Assembly: GCF_008254045.1 (NCBI RefSeq)
Contig: NZ_CP042425.1
Location: 3,286,001-3,350,000, forward strand
DNA: 64,000 nucleotides
From: Limnoglobus roseus
Lineage (GTDB): Bacteria > Planctomycetota > Planctomycetia > Gemmatales > Gemmataceae
Direction: 5' to 3'
Position numbers and translations under genes: made by a program. Below the pieces are notes generated by a model that searched no databases, had not been told where the DNA came from, and saw only the letters and a list, made by a program, of their open reading frames with translations. Below are positions 33,701 to 42,618 of this stretch, piece by piece (position 1 is the first letter of the stretch; each line of letters begins with the position of its first letter).

Positions 33701-34996
33701 TCAGCTACCCACTGCCTTCACGTCGTAGCAGTACATCACGGTCTGGTCGCGGATGTAGAGTTTGCCGTTCGCGATGACCGGGTGTGGCCAACTTTGCGGG
33801 TGGGTCTTCTGGTCGGCCGGTGGGAGCTTGAACGACGACACCACCTTCAGTTCCGTCGGGTCCGGTTCGATCAGCACCAGCACGCTATTCTGGTAGCGGA
33901 AGTACAGGCGGCCGTCGGCGGACAGCACGGCGGCCGACCCGGCCCCGCCGGCCGGGTTCTTTTCCGGGCCCCATTTGATCTCGCCCGTCTTGAACTCCAC
34001 GCACACCGGGTTGCCTTCGTTCTGATTGTGGCCGAAATAGACGTGGTCGCCGACCAGCACCATGCCGCCGTGGTGGTTGTTCAGTTCCGGCTTCTTGTAC
34101 GCCTTGACCTCCTTCGCCTCGAACGCATCCTTGCCCTGCGGCACAATCTTCAACAGGGCCGCCCCACCGCTGTAGCTACAGGACACCCACACGAGGTCGT
34201 CCTTCACGATCGGGATCGGAATCTGGGCCACGCCGCCGGCCGCGGCCTTGCCCTTGTACTGCCAGAGCATCTTGCCGGTGTCGGCGTGCAGGCCGACCAC
34301 GCCGGACTTGTCGCCGAGTAGGACGACGTAGGCCGGGGTGCCGTTGAACGCGGTTTTCACCGGCGACGAGTACCCGCAACCGCCGCCGACCGGGCCGACG
34401 TCGGCCTTCCAGACCACTTCGCCGTCGGCCAGTTTCAGGGCCGCCACTGCCGCCTTCGACCCGCACGGTGTGCAGATCACCTTGTCACCGTCCACGTAGA
34501 CGGAGTCGTTGTAGGCCCACGTGGGCACCTTGCCGCCGAAGTCGGTGAGGTAACTTTTCTTCCAGAGCAGCGTGCCCTTCGCCGCGTCCAGGCAGACGAG
34601 GGTGCCGTTGACGCTCACCGAGAGAACCTTGCCCTGGGCGTAGGTCGGCGTGCTGCCGGGGCCGTTGGTCTGGTTCGCTACTTTTGTGGCATCGGCGAAC
34701 GGAGTGAACCAGAGTTCCGAGCCACTATCTTCTTTCAGTGCCCAGATGCCGTCCTTGCCGTCGCGGGTGCCGATGCCGAAGATCTTGCCTTCGGCCACCG
34801 ACGGTGTGCCGAAGCCGACGCCGAGATTCTTGGCCGTCCAGACTTGTTTCGGCCCCTCCGTCGGCCACTTTTTGAGCAGCCCGGTTTCGGTGCAAATGCC
34901 GTCGCGGTTGGGGCCGCGGAAGGCGGGCCAGTCGGCCGCGAGCGAAAGGGGGCCGCAGCACAAGACGGCGGCCAGGGAAGCGAGGCGCAGTCGCAT
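33701..34996 (-). CDS. secreted PQQ-type beta-propeller protein, 431 aa
   Basis: The signal peptide MRLRLASLAAVLCCGPLSLA is followed by ADWPAFRGPNRDGICTETGL, the planctomycete PQQ-propeller start (ADWPxFxGPxR). Blades include VCLDAAKGTLLWKKSY, AALKLADGEVVWKADV, GLHADTGKMLWQYKGK and VEFKTGEIKWGPEK. It is a paralogue of the product of 19701-20921. No dehydrogenase active site is evident. Predicted periplasmic or outer-surface scaffold. Confidence 0.85.
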   Translation of the reverse strand: MRLRLASLAAVLCCGPLSLAADWPAFRGPNRDGICTETGLLKKWPTEGPKQVWTAKNLGVGFGTPSVAEGKIFGIGTRDGKDGIWALKEDSGSELWFTPFADATKVANQTNGPGSTPTYAQGKVLSVSVNGTLVCLDAAKGTLLWKKSYLTDFGGKVPTWAYNDSVYVDGDKVICTPCGSKAAVAALKLADGEVVWKADVGPVGGGCGYSSPVKTAFNGTPAYVVLLGDKSGVVGLHADTGKMLWQYKGKAAAGGVAQIPIPIVKDDLVWVSCSYSGGAALLKIVPQGKDAFEAKEVKAYKKPELNNHHGGMVLVGDHVYFGHNQNEGNPVCVEFKTGEIKWGPEKNPAGGAGSAAVLSADGRLYFRYQNSVLVLIEPDPTELKVVSSFKLPPADQKTHPQSWPHPVIANGKLYIRDQTVMYCYDVKAVGS

Positions 34997-35175
34997 AGGA
35001 TTGTATCTCCGGATAAATTCCGCAGGCGGGAGCTTCTATTGTATGTGGTAGTTGCGCCGCAGGGCGGTATCACCGGACTTCAACCGCTCACCCTGTCTTG
35101 TTACTCTTGTAGGTCGCACGGATGAGGGCGATGGCCTTGCGGCCTTCGCGGGCGAATCGACGCCTTTTTGCCGCT

Positions 35176-35203
35176 CCGGACGTGGCTTCAAACCCACGTC
35201 CGG
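35176..35203 (-). terminator. 10-bp hairpin downstream of cadherin-like gene
   Basis: CCGGACGTGG at 35176-35185 pairs with CCACGTCCGG at 35194-35203 across an eight-base loop. In the minus direction it lies 22 bases after the stop at 35226 and is followed by a short AAAAAGG stretch rather than a U-tract, so its efficiency as an intrinsic terminator is uncertain. Confidence 0.5.
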
Positions 35204-35225
35204 GCGACCAGTAGCTGAAGCAAAA

Positions 35226-37721
35226 CTAGCCCGGCCCGCCGACGAAGACGCCGCCGTTGAAGTCTCCGAACGGGTCGTCCGTTTGGAGTTGGGCGAACGT
35301 GACCCCGTCGAACGCCTTCGTGCCGGACGCTTGGCCTGGGCCGGACGAGGCCAGAATGTCCGCCCGGCCGTCGCCGTTCACGTCGGCGGCGGACACGCGA
35401 ACGCCGCCCCGGTTCGCGGAGTCGAAGGCGAAGAACGACGCCAGGACCGCGCGGTCGCTTCCGTCGAAGACGGACACGGCAGGCCCACCGCCGGCGTTCG
35501 TGCCGGTGATGACGTCGGCCAAGCCGTCGCCGTTGAGGTCGCCCGCCGCGACCGTGACGCCGCCGCGGAAGGACGAGTCGTAGGCGAAGAAGCTCTGCAA
35601 CACGCTCCCGTCGGCCCCGCTGAACACCTTGACGTGCGGCCCGCCGCCGATCCCCGACCCGGTGATGATGTCGGCCTTGCCGTCGCCGTTCACGTCGCCG
35701 GTGGCCACGTCAACCCCGCCGCGGAAGGACGAGTCGTAAGCGAAGAAACTCATGACCGTCCGCCCGGTGGCCACGTCGTGGACAAGCACGTGCGGCCCGC
35801 CGCCCGCCCCGGCCCCGGTAATGATGTCGGCCTTGCCGTCGCCGTTCACGTCGCCGGCCGCAACGTACACGTCGCCCGTGAAGGACGAATCGTACGGGGT
35901 GTAACTCGAGATCAGGGCGAGCGTCTTGCCGTCGAACACCTTGACCAGTGCCCCGCCGCCCTTGCCGGGCGCAGTGACGATGTCCGGGACGCCGTCGCCG
36001 TTCACGTCGCCGCTCGCCACGCGGACGCCGCCGGTGAACGACGGGTCGTAGGCGAAGAAGCTGGCCCGGTCGCTGCCGTCGGCGTTGAAGACGGTGACCC
36101 GCGGGCCGCCGCCGACGTCCGCGGCGGCAACCGTCAGTTGCGCACTCGCCGTGGCATTCACGCGGACGCGAACCGTGGCCGCGTTCGAAACGGCACCCGG
36201 GAAGTCCGTGACGGTGTAGGTGAACACGTCGGTGCCGATGTAGGTGCCGTTCGGCGTGTAGGTGATGGCCCCGGTCGCCGGGTCCACCGCGGCCGTCCCG
36301 TGGGCCGGGCCGCTCACGACGGCGACCGAGGCCGGGTCGAGTTCCCCGTTCCCGTCTGGGTCGGTGTCGTTGGCCAGCACGTTGATCGCGACGGGGGCGG
36401 TGCTGGTCGTGAAGGCGGCGTCTTCGTTGGCCGTGGGCCGGTTGACCACGATCGTCACGGTCCCCGGCGCGGACTCGGCCCCGGCCTTGTCCTTGACCGT
36501 GTACTGGAACGTGTCCGTCCCCTGGAAGAACCCGGTCGCGGTGTACGTGATCGCCCCGGTCGTGGTGTTCACCGTGACCGTCCCGTTGGCCGGCTGGCTC
36601 AACACCCGGACCGTCGCAGGGTCAATCTCCTCGTTCCCGTCCGGGTCGGTGTCGTTGGCCAACACGTCGACCTCGACGGGGTTGGTGCCGTCGGTGTCCG
36701 CGGAATCGTCGTTGGCCGCCGGGCGGTTCACCACGATGGTGACGGTGGCCGTGTTGGACAACCTCTGGGCGGAATCGGCCACCGTGTACGTGAACGTGTC
36801 CGTGCCCGTAAAGAACCCCGTCGCCGTGTACGTAACCACCCCGGTCGCGGGATCGACGGAGACGGTGCCGCGGCTCGGGGAACCCACGATGTTCACGCTG
36901 GCCAAGTTGAGAGTGCGGCCCGTGGCCGCGGAGTCGTTGTCAAGGACCGGCACGTCAACGGGGTTGGTGCCGTCGGTGTCGGCCACGTCGTCGCGGGCGA
37001 TCGGGTTTGTGGCCGGGGGCGTGGCCGGGGGATTCACGACAACCGTGACGTACCCCGCCGAGGACTCCGCACCGGCGGTGTCCTTGACCGTGTACTGGAA
37101 GTTGTCCGTCCCCGAAAAGTTCGTGTCCGGCGTGTACACGACCTCCCCGGTCGCCGGCGTGACGACGACCGACCCGTGCAGGGGGAGGGCGAAAATCCGC
37201 ACGGAACTCGCAACAAGGCCGGCGGCACCGCCGGCGTCGCCCGCGGCCGAGTCGTTCTCGATGACGGGGATCGAGACAGCCGTGTTGACGTCCGTCTCCG
37301 CGAAGTCGTCGTTGGCCGTGGGCCGGTTGACGACGATCGTGACCTTGGCGGGGTTGGACGTTTGGCCGGCCGAATCGCTCACCGTGTAGCTGAGCGTGTC
37401 GGTCCCGTGAAAGGACCCGGTCGGCGTGTACGTGATGCTCCCCGAACTCGCGTCAACGGAGGCCGTTCCGTGGGTCGGAGGGGTCAGCAGGGCGACCGAG
37501 GCGGGATTGAGGTTCCTCGCCCCGACGGCGGCGTCGTTGTCGAGGACGGCGATGGTGATGGCATTCGTCCCGTTCGCGTTGACGAAGTCGTCGTTCGCGG
37601 TGGGGGGACGTTCGAGGATGCCGCCGGGCGATTCCGTGGTCGCCGGCTGGGTCCGGTCTTCCAGCACCTGTAACTGCCAGGGGAGACGGTTCGAACGAGG
37701 CGCGAACGGCTTGCGGGACAT
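35226..37721 (-). CDS. giant-type surface protein: cadherin-like repeats plus FG-GAP repeats, 831 aa
   Basis: ATG 37721 begins MSRKPFAPRSNRLPWQLQVL then LEDRTQPATTES; the 'LEDR' motif marks planctomycete exported proteins that lack a classic signal. About five Ig/cadherin-like repeats follow, each with NDD...LDNDAA or LANDTDPDGN, then SGPAHGTAAVDPATGAITYT and a GTDTFTYTV end. The C-terminal third has six FG-GAP/VCBS-type repeats (DVNGDGKADIITGAGAGGGP). These calcium-binding beta folds suggest an adhesive cell-surface protein. The repeats are strongly similar to one another, so copy number may vary between strains. Confidence 0.85.
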   Translation of the reverse strand: MSRKPFAPRSNRLPWQLQVLEDRTQPATTESPGGILERPPTANDDFVNANGTNAITIAVLDNDAAVGARNLNPASVALLTPPTHGTASVDASSGSITYTPTGSFHGTDTLSYTVSDSAGQTSNPAKVTIVVNRPTANDDFAETDVNTAVSIPVIENDSAAGDAGGAAGLVASSVRIFALPLHGSVVVTPATGEVVYTPDTNFSGTDNFQYTVKDTAGAESSAGYVTVVVNPPATPPATNPIARDDVADTDGTNPVDVPVLDNDSAATGRTLNLASVNIVGSPSRGTVSVDPATGVVTYTATGFFTGTDTFTYTVADSAQRLSNTATVTIVVNRPAANDDSADTDGTNPVEVDVLANDTDPDGNEEIDPATVRVLSQPANGTVTVNTTTGAITYTATGFFQGTDTFQYTVKDKAGAESAPGTVTIVVNRPTANEDAAFTTSTAPVAINVLANDTDPDGNGELDPASVAVVSGPAHGTAAVDPATGAITYTPNGTYIGTDVFTYTVTDFPGAVSNAATVRVRVNATASAQLTVAAADVGGGPRVTVFNADGSDRASFFAYDPSFTGGVRVASGDVNGDGVPDIVTAPGKGGGALVKVFDGKTLALISSYTPYDSSFTGDVYVAAGDVNGDGKADIITGAGAGGGPHVLVHDVATGRTVMSFFAYDSSFRGGVDVATGDVNGDGKADIITGSGIGGGPHVKVFSGADGSVLQSFFAYDSSFRGGVTVAAGDLNGDGLADVITGTNAGGGPAVSVFDGSDRAVLASFFAFDSANRGGVRVSAADVNGDGRADILASSGPGQASGTKAFDGVTFAQLQTDDPFGDFNGGVFVGGPG

Positions 37722-38050
37722 GGTGGTCTCTCTGTAGGGGCAAGAATTGTCGCAAGAGGGGCGGTTCGACGGGACTCTGAGGGATGAGTATATGCGCGAA
37801 GGTGGGGTACTGTAAAACAAAATCAGGAGTGTACGAGCCGTTCACCGGGGAATTTACCGGACTAATCCATCCGGTACACTCGCGCCAGTCGGTGCATTCG
37901 TCCCATTTTTCAGGAACTGGCCCTCGCCGTTTCACAGTGTTCCCGCCAACGTCCGCCTCCCTCTCGTGTTACGCTCCTATGACTGCACGGGTTTCGAGCG
38001 TGCCGCGGGCCGGGGTTGCTGGACGGACGCCGCCCGAAGGGCTATCGTGG
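37722..38050. other. 329-base divergent intergenic region
   Basis: This lies between the surface-protein start (37721, minus) and the sigma-factor start (38051, plus) and so must hold promoters for both. It contains an inverted repeat, GAGTGTAC at 37827-37834 and GTACACTC at 37874-37881, a possible regulator site. I see no gene or RNA in it; a frame through 37784 lacks coding composition until about 38051. Confidence 0.4.
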
Positions 38051-38677
38051 ATGCAACCCCCGAAGCCCGGACCTCCGACCCTCCCGACCCGCGTGCCGCA
38101 CGACACGGATGCCCTCCTCCCCGGCGAGGAGTTGCGATGGATTGAGGCCGCCCAGGCCGGCGATCGGACCGCGTTCGCGCGGATCGTCGAACACTACTGG
38201 GACCGCCTCTACCGCTGGCTGTACCACCTGACCCGGAACCGCCATCAGGCGGAAGATCTGGTCCAGGAAACGTTTATGAAGGCGCTCGGGGCACTGGGAT
38301 CTTTCCGCCCGGGCAGTAACTTCCGGGCGTGGCTGTTCCGCATCGGCCACAACAACTTCGTGAATCTCAAGCGGTCCGAGCGGCGGACCCGCCACCCGTT
38401 GCCGGACGAGTCGCCCGCCCCGGCCCCCGGCGGCAGTACGCTCGATAACATGGCCGACCGTGAGGCGGTTTCGGAAGTGGCGAAGGCGATTCAGGAACTG
38501 CCGCCGGAATTCCGCTCGGCACTCCTGCTTCACACGCAAGAGGGATTGGCGTACCGCGAGATTGCGGCCATCCTGAAGACGACCGAGGAAACCGCCCGCT
38601 GGCGGGTCTTCAAGGCGAGACAGAAACTAATGAAGGTGCTGGCCCCCGAACTGGTGCCGCCAACGGGGAAAGAGTGA
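38051..38677 (+). CDS. ECF RNA polymerase sigma factor, 208 aa
   Basis: Region 2 is FARIVEHYWDRLYRWLYHLT, then AEDLVQETFMKALGALGSF and FRAWLFRIGHNNFVNLKRSE. Region 4 is LPPEFRSALLLHTQEGLAYR followed by EIAAILKTTEETARWRVFKA. The start ATG 38051 (MQPPKPG) is the nearest plausible one. The downstream anti-sigma gene begins 11 bases after the stop, or at an overlapping GTGA (38674). Targets unknown. Confidence 0.85.
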   Translation: MQPPKPGPPTLPTRVPHDTDALLPGEELRWIEAAQAGDRTAFARIVEHYWDRLYRWLYHLTRNRHQAEDLVQETFMKALGALGSFRPGSNFRAWLFRIGHNNFVNLKRSERRTRHPLPDESPAPAPGGSTLDNMADREAVSEVAKAIQELPPEFRSALLLHTQEGLAYREIAAILKTTEETARWRVFKARQKLMKVLAPELVPPTGKE

Positions 38678-38688
38678 CAGGTGTTGCG

Positions 38689-39489
38689 ATGAAGTGCGAA
38701 GCGGTTCAAAATCGGTTGCTCGACGTGCCCGACCTGACGGCCGTGCCCGCGGAGTTGAGCGCCCACCTTGACGGGTGCGAACTCTGCCGCCGGTTCGCCG
38801 AGCGGGCACAGGTGTTGAACGCCGAACTCGCGGCCCTGCCGGTGCCGTCGTCGGAGTTGGCGAAGATCGCGTTCGTCGAATCGCTGCTGGCGGCCGGTCC
38901 GGTCATCCGGTCGGTGCCCACCCCGATGGTCGCCGGGCTGTCGCTTCAGGATCTGTTGCGCAAGATTCCCCTGCGGCCCGTGGTCACGACGGCCGCCGCG
39001 GTGCTCGTCGGCGTCGGAACGTGGGCCGTCTGGCCGACGTCGAAGACAACGACCACCGCGAAGGACGCCCCCCGGCACGAGCTTTTGCAGAAGGTTGTGA
39101 AGACGAATACCGAACTTGCGTTGCTCACCGCCCCGAAGGACCGCGTGACGAAGTTGGCGAGCCTTGCGGGCGATATCCGCTCCGAGACGCGGGCACTTTC
39201 GAAGGCGGCCGAGTACGACGAGATGCTGTCGCTGACCAAGATGTACGAGAACGTGGTCACGAAGGGCGTGTTGCCGCAGGCCGAACAGATGACGAAGTTC
39301 AACACGCCGCTGCCCGAACGCCAGGCCGCTCTGAAGGCCGCGCGGGCGGAACTGTCCCAGACCGTGACGGATGTGACGGACCTCGTGCCTTTGGCGTCGC
39401 CGCGGGTTCAACCCCTGTTAAAACGAATCGCGAAGGCCGCCCAGGACGGCGAAGCCCGATTGGTTAAACTCGCTGACGGGGGAGCCTAA
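38689..39489 (+). CDS. anti-sigma factor with zinc-binding ZAS motif, 266 aa
   Basis: Cys3 together with His26, Cys30 and Cys33 (HLDGCELC) form the HX3CX2C zinc motif of ZAS anti-sigma domains. One transmembrane helix follows (VVTTAAAVLVGVGTWAVW, about 98-116), and the C-terminal part is helical (LLTAPKDRVTKLASLAGDIR). It should bind and hold the ECF factor encoded just upstream. An alternative GTG start at 38674 overlaps the sigma stop. The next gene starts two bases after its stop. Confidence 0.8.
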   Translation: MKCEAVQNRLLDVPDLTAVPAELSAHLDGCELCRRFAERAQVLNAELAALPVPSSELAKIAFVESLLAAGPVIRSVPTPMVAGLSLQDLLRKIPLRPVVTTAAAVLVGVGTWAVWPTSKTTTTAKDAPRHELLQKVVKTNTELALLTAPKDRVTKLASLAGDIRSETRALSKAAEYDEMLSLTKMYENVVTKGVLPQAEQMTKFNTPLPERQAALKAARAELSQTVTDVTDLVPLASPRVQPLLKRIAKAAQDGEARLVKLADGGA

Positions 39490-39490
39490 C

Positions 39491-40018
39491 ATGCGCCGAC
39501 TCGTCTTCACGTCGTTCGTGCTCATGCTGCTGACGGCCTGGGTGTCCGGCCAACCCGCGGCGACCGGCCCGACCGCCGGCGAGCAACTGCACATGTTCCA
39601 GCGGAACCGCGACCTGTTGGAGAATCTCGTCGAGCACAGTGTAGAACTGGCGAACGCCAACACGCCGGTGGGGAAGGTGCGGGCTTGCCATGAATCGACG
39701 AAAGACCTGGGCCGGGCGATCAAGGATGCGGCCGACCGCGACGACGCCGACCGCGTAGCCGAACTGAGCGAACACCTGACGGCAGTCATCAAGTTCGGCC
39801 TCGTGCCGACAGTGGACGACGCCCGCACCATCATCCCGGTGGGAACGCCGGACTACCAGCAGTTGCTCGACCTGACGGCCCAAGCGAACGGCGACGCGGA
39901 GCGGTTCGAGTTGTCGATCCCGGCGCTCGGCAAGATTGGGGCGTCGAACAAAGTGAGTGAGGCTCGCGGCAAACTGCACGCCGTCTGCGTGACCCTGGCC
40001 GAACGCACCCGACGATAA
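39491..40018 (+). CDS. secreted helical protein of sigma/anti-sigma operon, 175 aa
   Basis: The signal peptide is MRRLVFTSFVLMLLTAWVSG. The mature part is helical (LHMFQRNRDLLENLVEHSVE; LSEHLTAVIKFGLVPTVDD). It starts two bases after the anti-sigma stop, so it belongs to the same operon and may share a periplasmic signal or be its target. Residue composition is similar to the C-terminal part of the anti-sigma protein. No family recognised. Confidence 0.65.
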   Translation: MRRLVFTSFVLMLLTAWVSGQPAATGPTAGEQLHMFQRNRDLLENLVEHSVELANANTPVGKVRACHESTKDLGRAIKDAADRDDADRVAELSEHLTAVIKFGLVPTVDDARTIIPVGTPDYQQLLDLTAQANGDAERFELSIPALGKIGASNKVSEARGKLHAVCVTLAERTRR

Positions 40019-40022
40019 AAGC

Positions 40023-40058
40023 CTGAGGGGCGAGAAGACCCGGTCTTCTCGCCCCTCA
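40023..40058. terminator. bidirectional hairpin between convergent genes
   Basis: CTGAGGGGCGAGAAGACC is followed almost at once by its reverse complement, GGTCTTCTCGCCCCTCAG, a near-perfect hairpin located between the stops at 40018 (plus) and 40083 (minus). The effective loop is the central CCCGG. No long U-tract follows on either side. Confidence 0.65.
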
Positions 40059-40082
40059 GCGTGTCGCCTCTTCACCCTGCCA

Positions 40083-40979
40083 TTACTTCGCCGGCCCCGT
40101 CGGCGTCGCGTCGCCGGGCACTTTGCCGACGGCCCAGTTCAAGCCGCCGAAGAGGTGCTGCTGGAAGGCCGGGTCCTTCCACACTTCCTTCTTGTGGCCG
40201 AACGCGGTGTAGAACACCTTCCCCTTGCCCTCTTCCTTGCACCACGACAGGGCGTAGTCGCCGTCCTTGCGGGCCTGATCGGGCTTCGGGTTGAACGACC
40301 CCGACTCGCAACTGAAGATGATGTGCAACTTGTCGCGGCTGTACGGCTCGCGGAAGATGTAAATCTCGTCCTCGTACTGTTGGCCCGCGGTGAACCCGAC
40401 GGCGGCGGGGTGCTTCGAGTCCTCGAACTTGATCTTCACCTTCGTGATCGGCGGGTGGGTCTTGAAGTACCCGCCGATGAAGTCGCCGTAGGTCGTGTTG
40501 TACAGCGTGTCGGCCCCGCAGTGGGTGCCCGCGAACGCGCCGCCGGCCTTCGTCCATTCTTCCAGGTCCTTCAACTCGTCCTTCGTCGTCGGGTTACCGG
40601 TCGTGAAGAACAGCACCGCGTCGAAGTTCTTGAGCGTTTCCTTGTTGATGTGGCCGCAGTTCTCCTTCTCGACTGTCTTGCCGGTCCGGGCGCGGTAGTC
40701 GGCGCTGTACTTCTCGAGGGCCGTCGTCTCGACCTCCGGGCCGTCCTTCTTCGGCTTGTACTTCACCTTCTTGTTCGGGTCTTCCGTGAAGCGGTAGCAC
40801 GTCACGTCGTAGCCGTTCTTCGGGCCTTGCTCCTTGAGGATGTCCTCGGCCACGCCGATGGAATCGTGCATGAAGCCGCCGCTGTGGGTGACGAGCAGCA
40901 GTCGCTTGTTTTGCGCCGTCGCGAACAGGGCCGTCGCGGCCACGACGCCGAGCGACAGCAGGAACCGGGTCAATCGCAT
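40083..40979 (-). CDS. secreted ThuA-like protein, 298 aa
   Basis: The signal peptide is MRLTRFLLSLGVVAATALFA. The body matches the ThuA-like (class-I glutaminase amidotransferase-like) fold: RLLLVTHSGGFMHDSIGVAE, FDAVLFFTTGNPTTKDELKD, WTKAGGAFAGTHCGADTLYN and GKVFYTAFGHKKEVWKD. ThuA proteins have been linked to carbohydrate use in other bacteria. The catalytic nature in planctomycetes is unknown. Convergent with the sigma operon. Confidence 0.8.
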   Translation of the reverse strand: MRLTRFLLSLGVVAATALFATAQNKRLLLVTHSGGFMHDSIGVAEDILKEQGPKNGYDVTCYRFTEDPNKKVKYKPKKDGPEVETTALEKYSADYRARTGKTVEKENCGHINKETLKNFDAVLFFTTGNPTTKDELKDLEEWTKAGGAFAGTHCGADTLYNTTYGDFIGGYFKTHPPITKVKIKFEDSKHPAAVGFTAGQQYEDEIYIFREPYSRDKLHIIFSCESGSFNPKPDQARKDGDYALSWCKEEGKGKVFYTAFGHKKEVWKDPAFQQHLFGGLNWAVGKVPGDATPTGPAK

Positions 40980-41123
40980 GAGAGATGCTCCAGACGAGGG
41001 AGGGCAGGAGGGATGTCGACCGCGGAATTGTATCGGCCGGCGGGCGGCGGCAAAGTCCGTCTAGCGGCCGATCCGTTCTTCCGCTATTCCGCGGCGAAAT
41101 CAGCCGAAAGATACGGAGGAATC

Positions 41124-42563
41124 GTGGGGCGGACTCTTCCACTGCTCGCAATCATACTCACATGGGCCGCGACACCGATCGGTGCGCAAGACGCTCTGCC
41201 GGCCGGCGCGCAAGACGCGCCGCCGGCCGACATCGCCCCCGTGGACCTGCGTGCCGACGCTGTCCCGCCACCGGAGAAGGCCCCGGAGAAACCGCCCGAC
41301 CCGCTGGCCATGAAGATGAAGTGGAAGAACGGCCCGTACTTCTACACCGAGGACGGCCTGTTCACCTTCCAGCCCGGCGGGCGGTTCCAACTCGACACCA
41401 TTGCCACGGCCGTGCCCGCGGGCTTGCGGCGGAACATCACCGGCCCGTCGCAGTTCGAAGACGGCGTCAGCGTCCGCCGGGCGCGTTTCGCCGCCGACGG
41501 GACGTTCGCCAAGACGATCGACTTCAAGGCCGAGTTCGACTTCGCCAACGCCTTCATAACCCAGACCACGCCGCAGCGGGCCAGCCTCGCGACCGTGCCG
41601 ACGGAACTGAACCTGACCTTCCGCCAACTGCCGATCATCGGCAACCTGCGAATCGGCAACCAGAAGCAGCCGATCTCGTTCGAGCACATGACCAGCAGCA
41701 AGTACCTGAACTTTCTGGAACGCTCGACCAGCTTCGACGCCTTCGCGGAAGGGTTCAACAACGGCTTCGTCCCCGGCATCCAGGCGTTCGACAACTTCCT
41801 GACCGACAAGCGTGCCTACTGGGCACTCGGCGTCTTCAAGACCACGCGGTCGATCTTCGGCTTCAACGTCGGCCGGAACGAGGCCGACCTGACCGGGCGA
41901 TTGGCCTACCTGCCGATCTACGAAAACAAGGGCGAGCAGTTGCTGCACGTCGGCCTCGGCGGCAGCTACCGCGACCTGGACGACGACCAGCAGCGGTACC
42001 GCTCGCGGTTCAGCCTTCGCAGTTCGCCGAGTGCCCTGTCGGACCTGATCGCCGACACCGGGTTCCTGTACGGCGGTCGGGAGGCGCGACTGGTGCCGGA
42101 ACTGGCGGGCGTAGCCGGGTCGTTCTCCTTCCAGGCGGAATACTACACGTCATGGCTGAGCCGCACGCAAATGCCGGTGGGCAGCACGCTCGTCCCCTAC
42201 GGCACGACGTTCTACCACGGCGGGTACGTCGAAGTGCACTACTTCCTGACCGGCGAACACCGCGAGTACGACCACGAGCGGATGGCCTTCACGCGGGTCG
42301 TGCCCAAGAACCCGATCCGCTGGGTCGGCGACACCCGCGGGTTGGGGGCGTGGCAACTGGCCGCTCGGTACGGCTATCTCGACCTGAACGACAAGGGCAT
42401 CGTCGGCGGCATCACGCACGAGTTCGTCCTCGGTCTCAACTGGTTCCTCACGCCGAATGCGAAACTCCAGGCGAACTACGTCCTCACGTCCCGCGAGGCC
42501 GCCGACCCCGCCGCCAGCGGCTTGCTCCACGGCTTCGGGGTGCGGACCGCCTGGGACTTCTGA
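41124..42563 (+). CDS. phosphate-selective-type porin (OprO/OprP family), 479 aa
   Basis: GTG 41124 follows GGAGG by four bases and opens a signal peptide (GRTLPLLAIILTWAATPIGA). The C-terminal two thirds are amphipathic beta-strand: GRFQLDTIATAVPAGLRRN, RARFAADGTFAKTIDFKAEF, LRIGNQKQPISFEHMTSSKY and a final strand LLHGFGVRTAWDF ending in Phe, as outer-membrane barrels do. The OprO/P family forms trimeric anion channels. Substrate specificity cannot be read. Upstream open frames lack coding composition. Confidence 0.8.
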   Translation: MGRTLPLLAIILTWAATPIGAQDALPAGAQDAPPADIAPVDLRADAVPPPEKAPEKPPDPLAMKMKWKNGPYFYTEDGLFTFQPGGRFQLDTIATAVPAGLRRNITGPSQFEDGVSVRRARFAADGTFAKTIDFKAEFDFANAFITQTTPQRASLATVPTELNLTFRQLPIIGNLRIGNQKQPISFEHMTSSKYLNFLERSTSFDAFAEGFNNGFVPGIQAFDNFLTDKRAYWALGVFKTTRSIFGFNVGRNEADLTGRLAYLPIYENKGEQLLHVGLGGSYRDLDDDQQRYRSRFSLRSSPSALSDLIADTGFLYGGREARLVPELAGVAGSFSFQAEYYTSWLSRTQMPVGSTLVPYGTTFYHGGYVEVHYFLTGEHREYDHERMAFTRVVPKNPIRWVGDTRGLGAWQLAARYGYLDLNDKGIVGGITHEFVLGLNWFLTPNAKLQANYVLTSREAADPAASGLLHGFGVRTAWDF

Positions 42564-42618
42564 CCGCCGCGGGTTCGGATAGGATACCTCTCCGCATCCC
42601 GAACCCGCGAGACTTCCC

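Noticed and set aside
35052..37673. An 873-aa plus-strand frame opposite the surface-protein gene.
   Set aside because: It is Arg/Val/Gly-rich antisense of repetitive DNA, while the minus-strand frame encodes clear cadherin-like and FG-GAP repeats.
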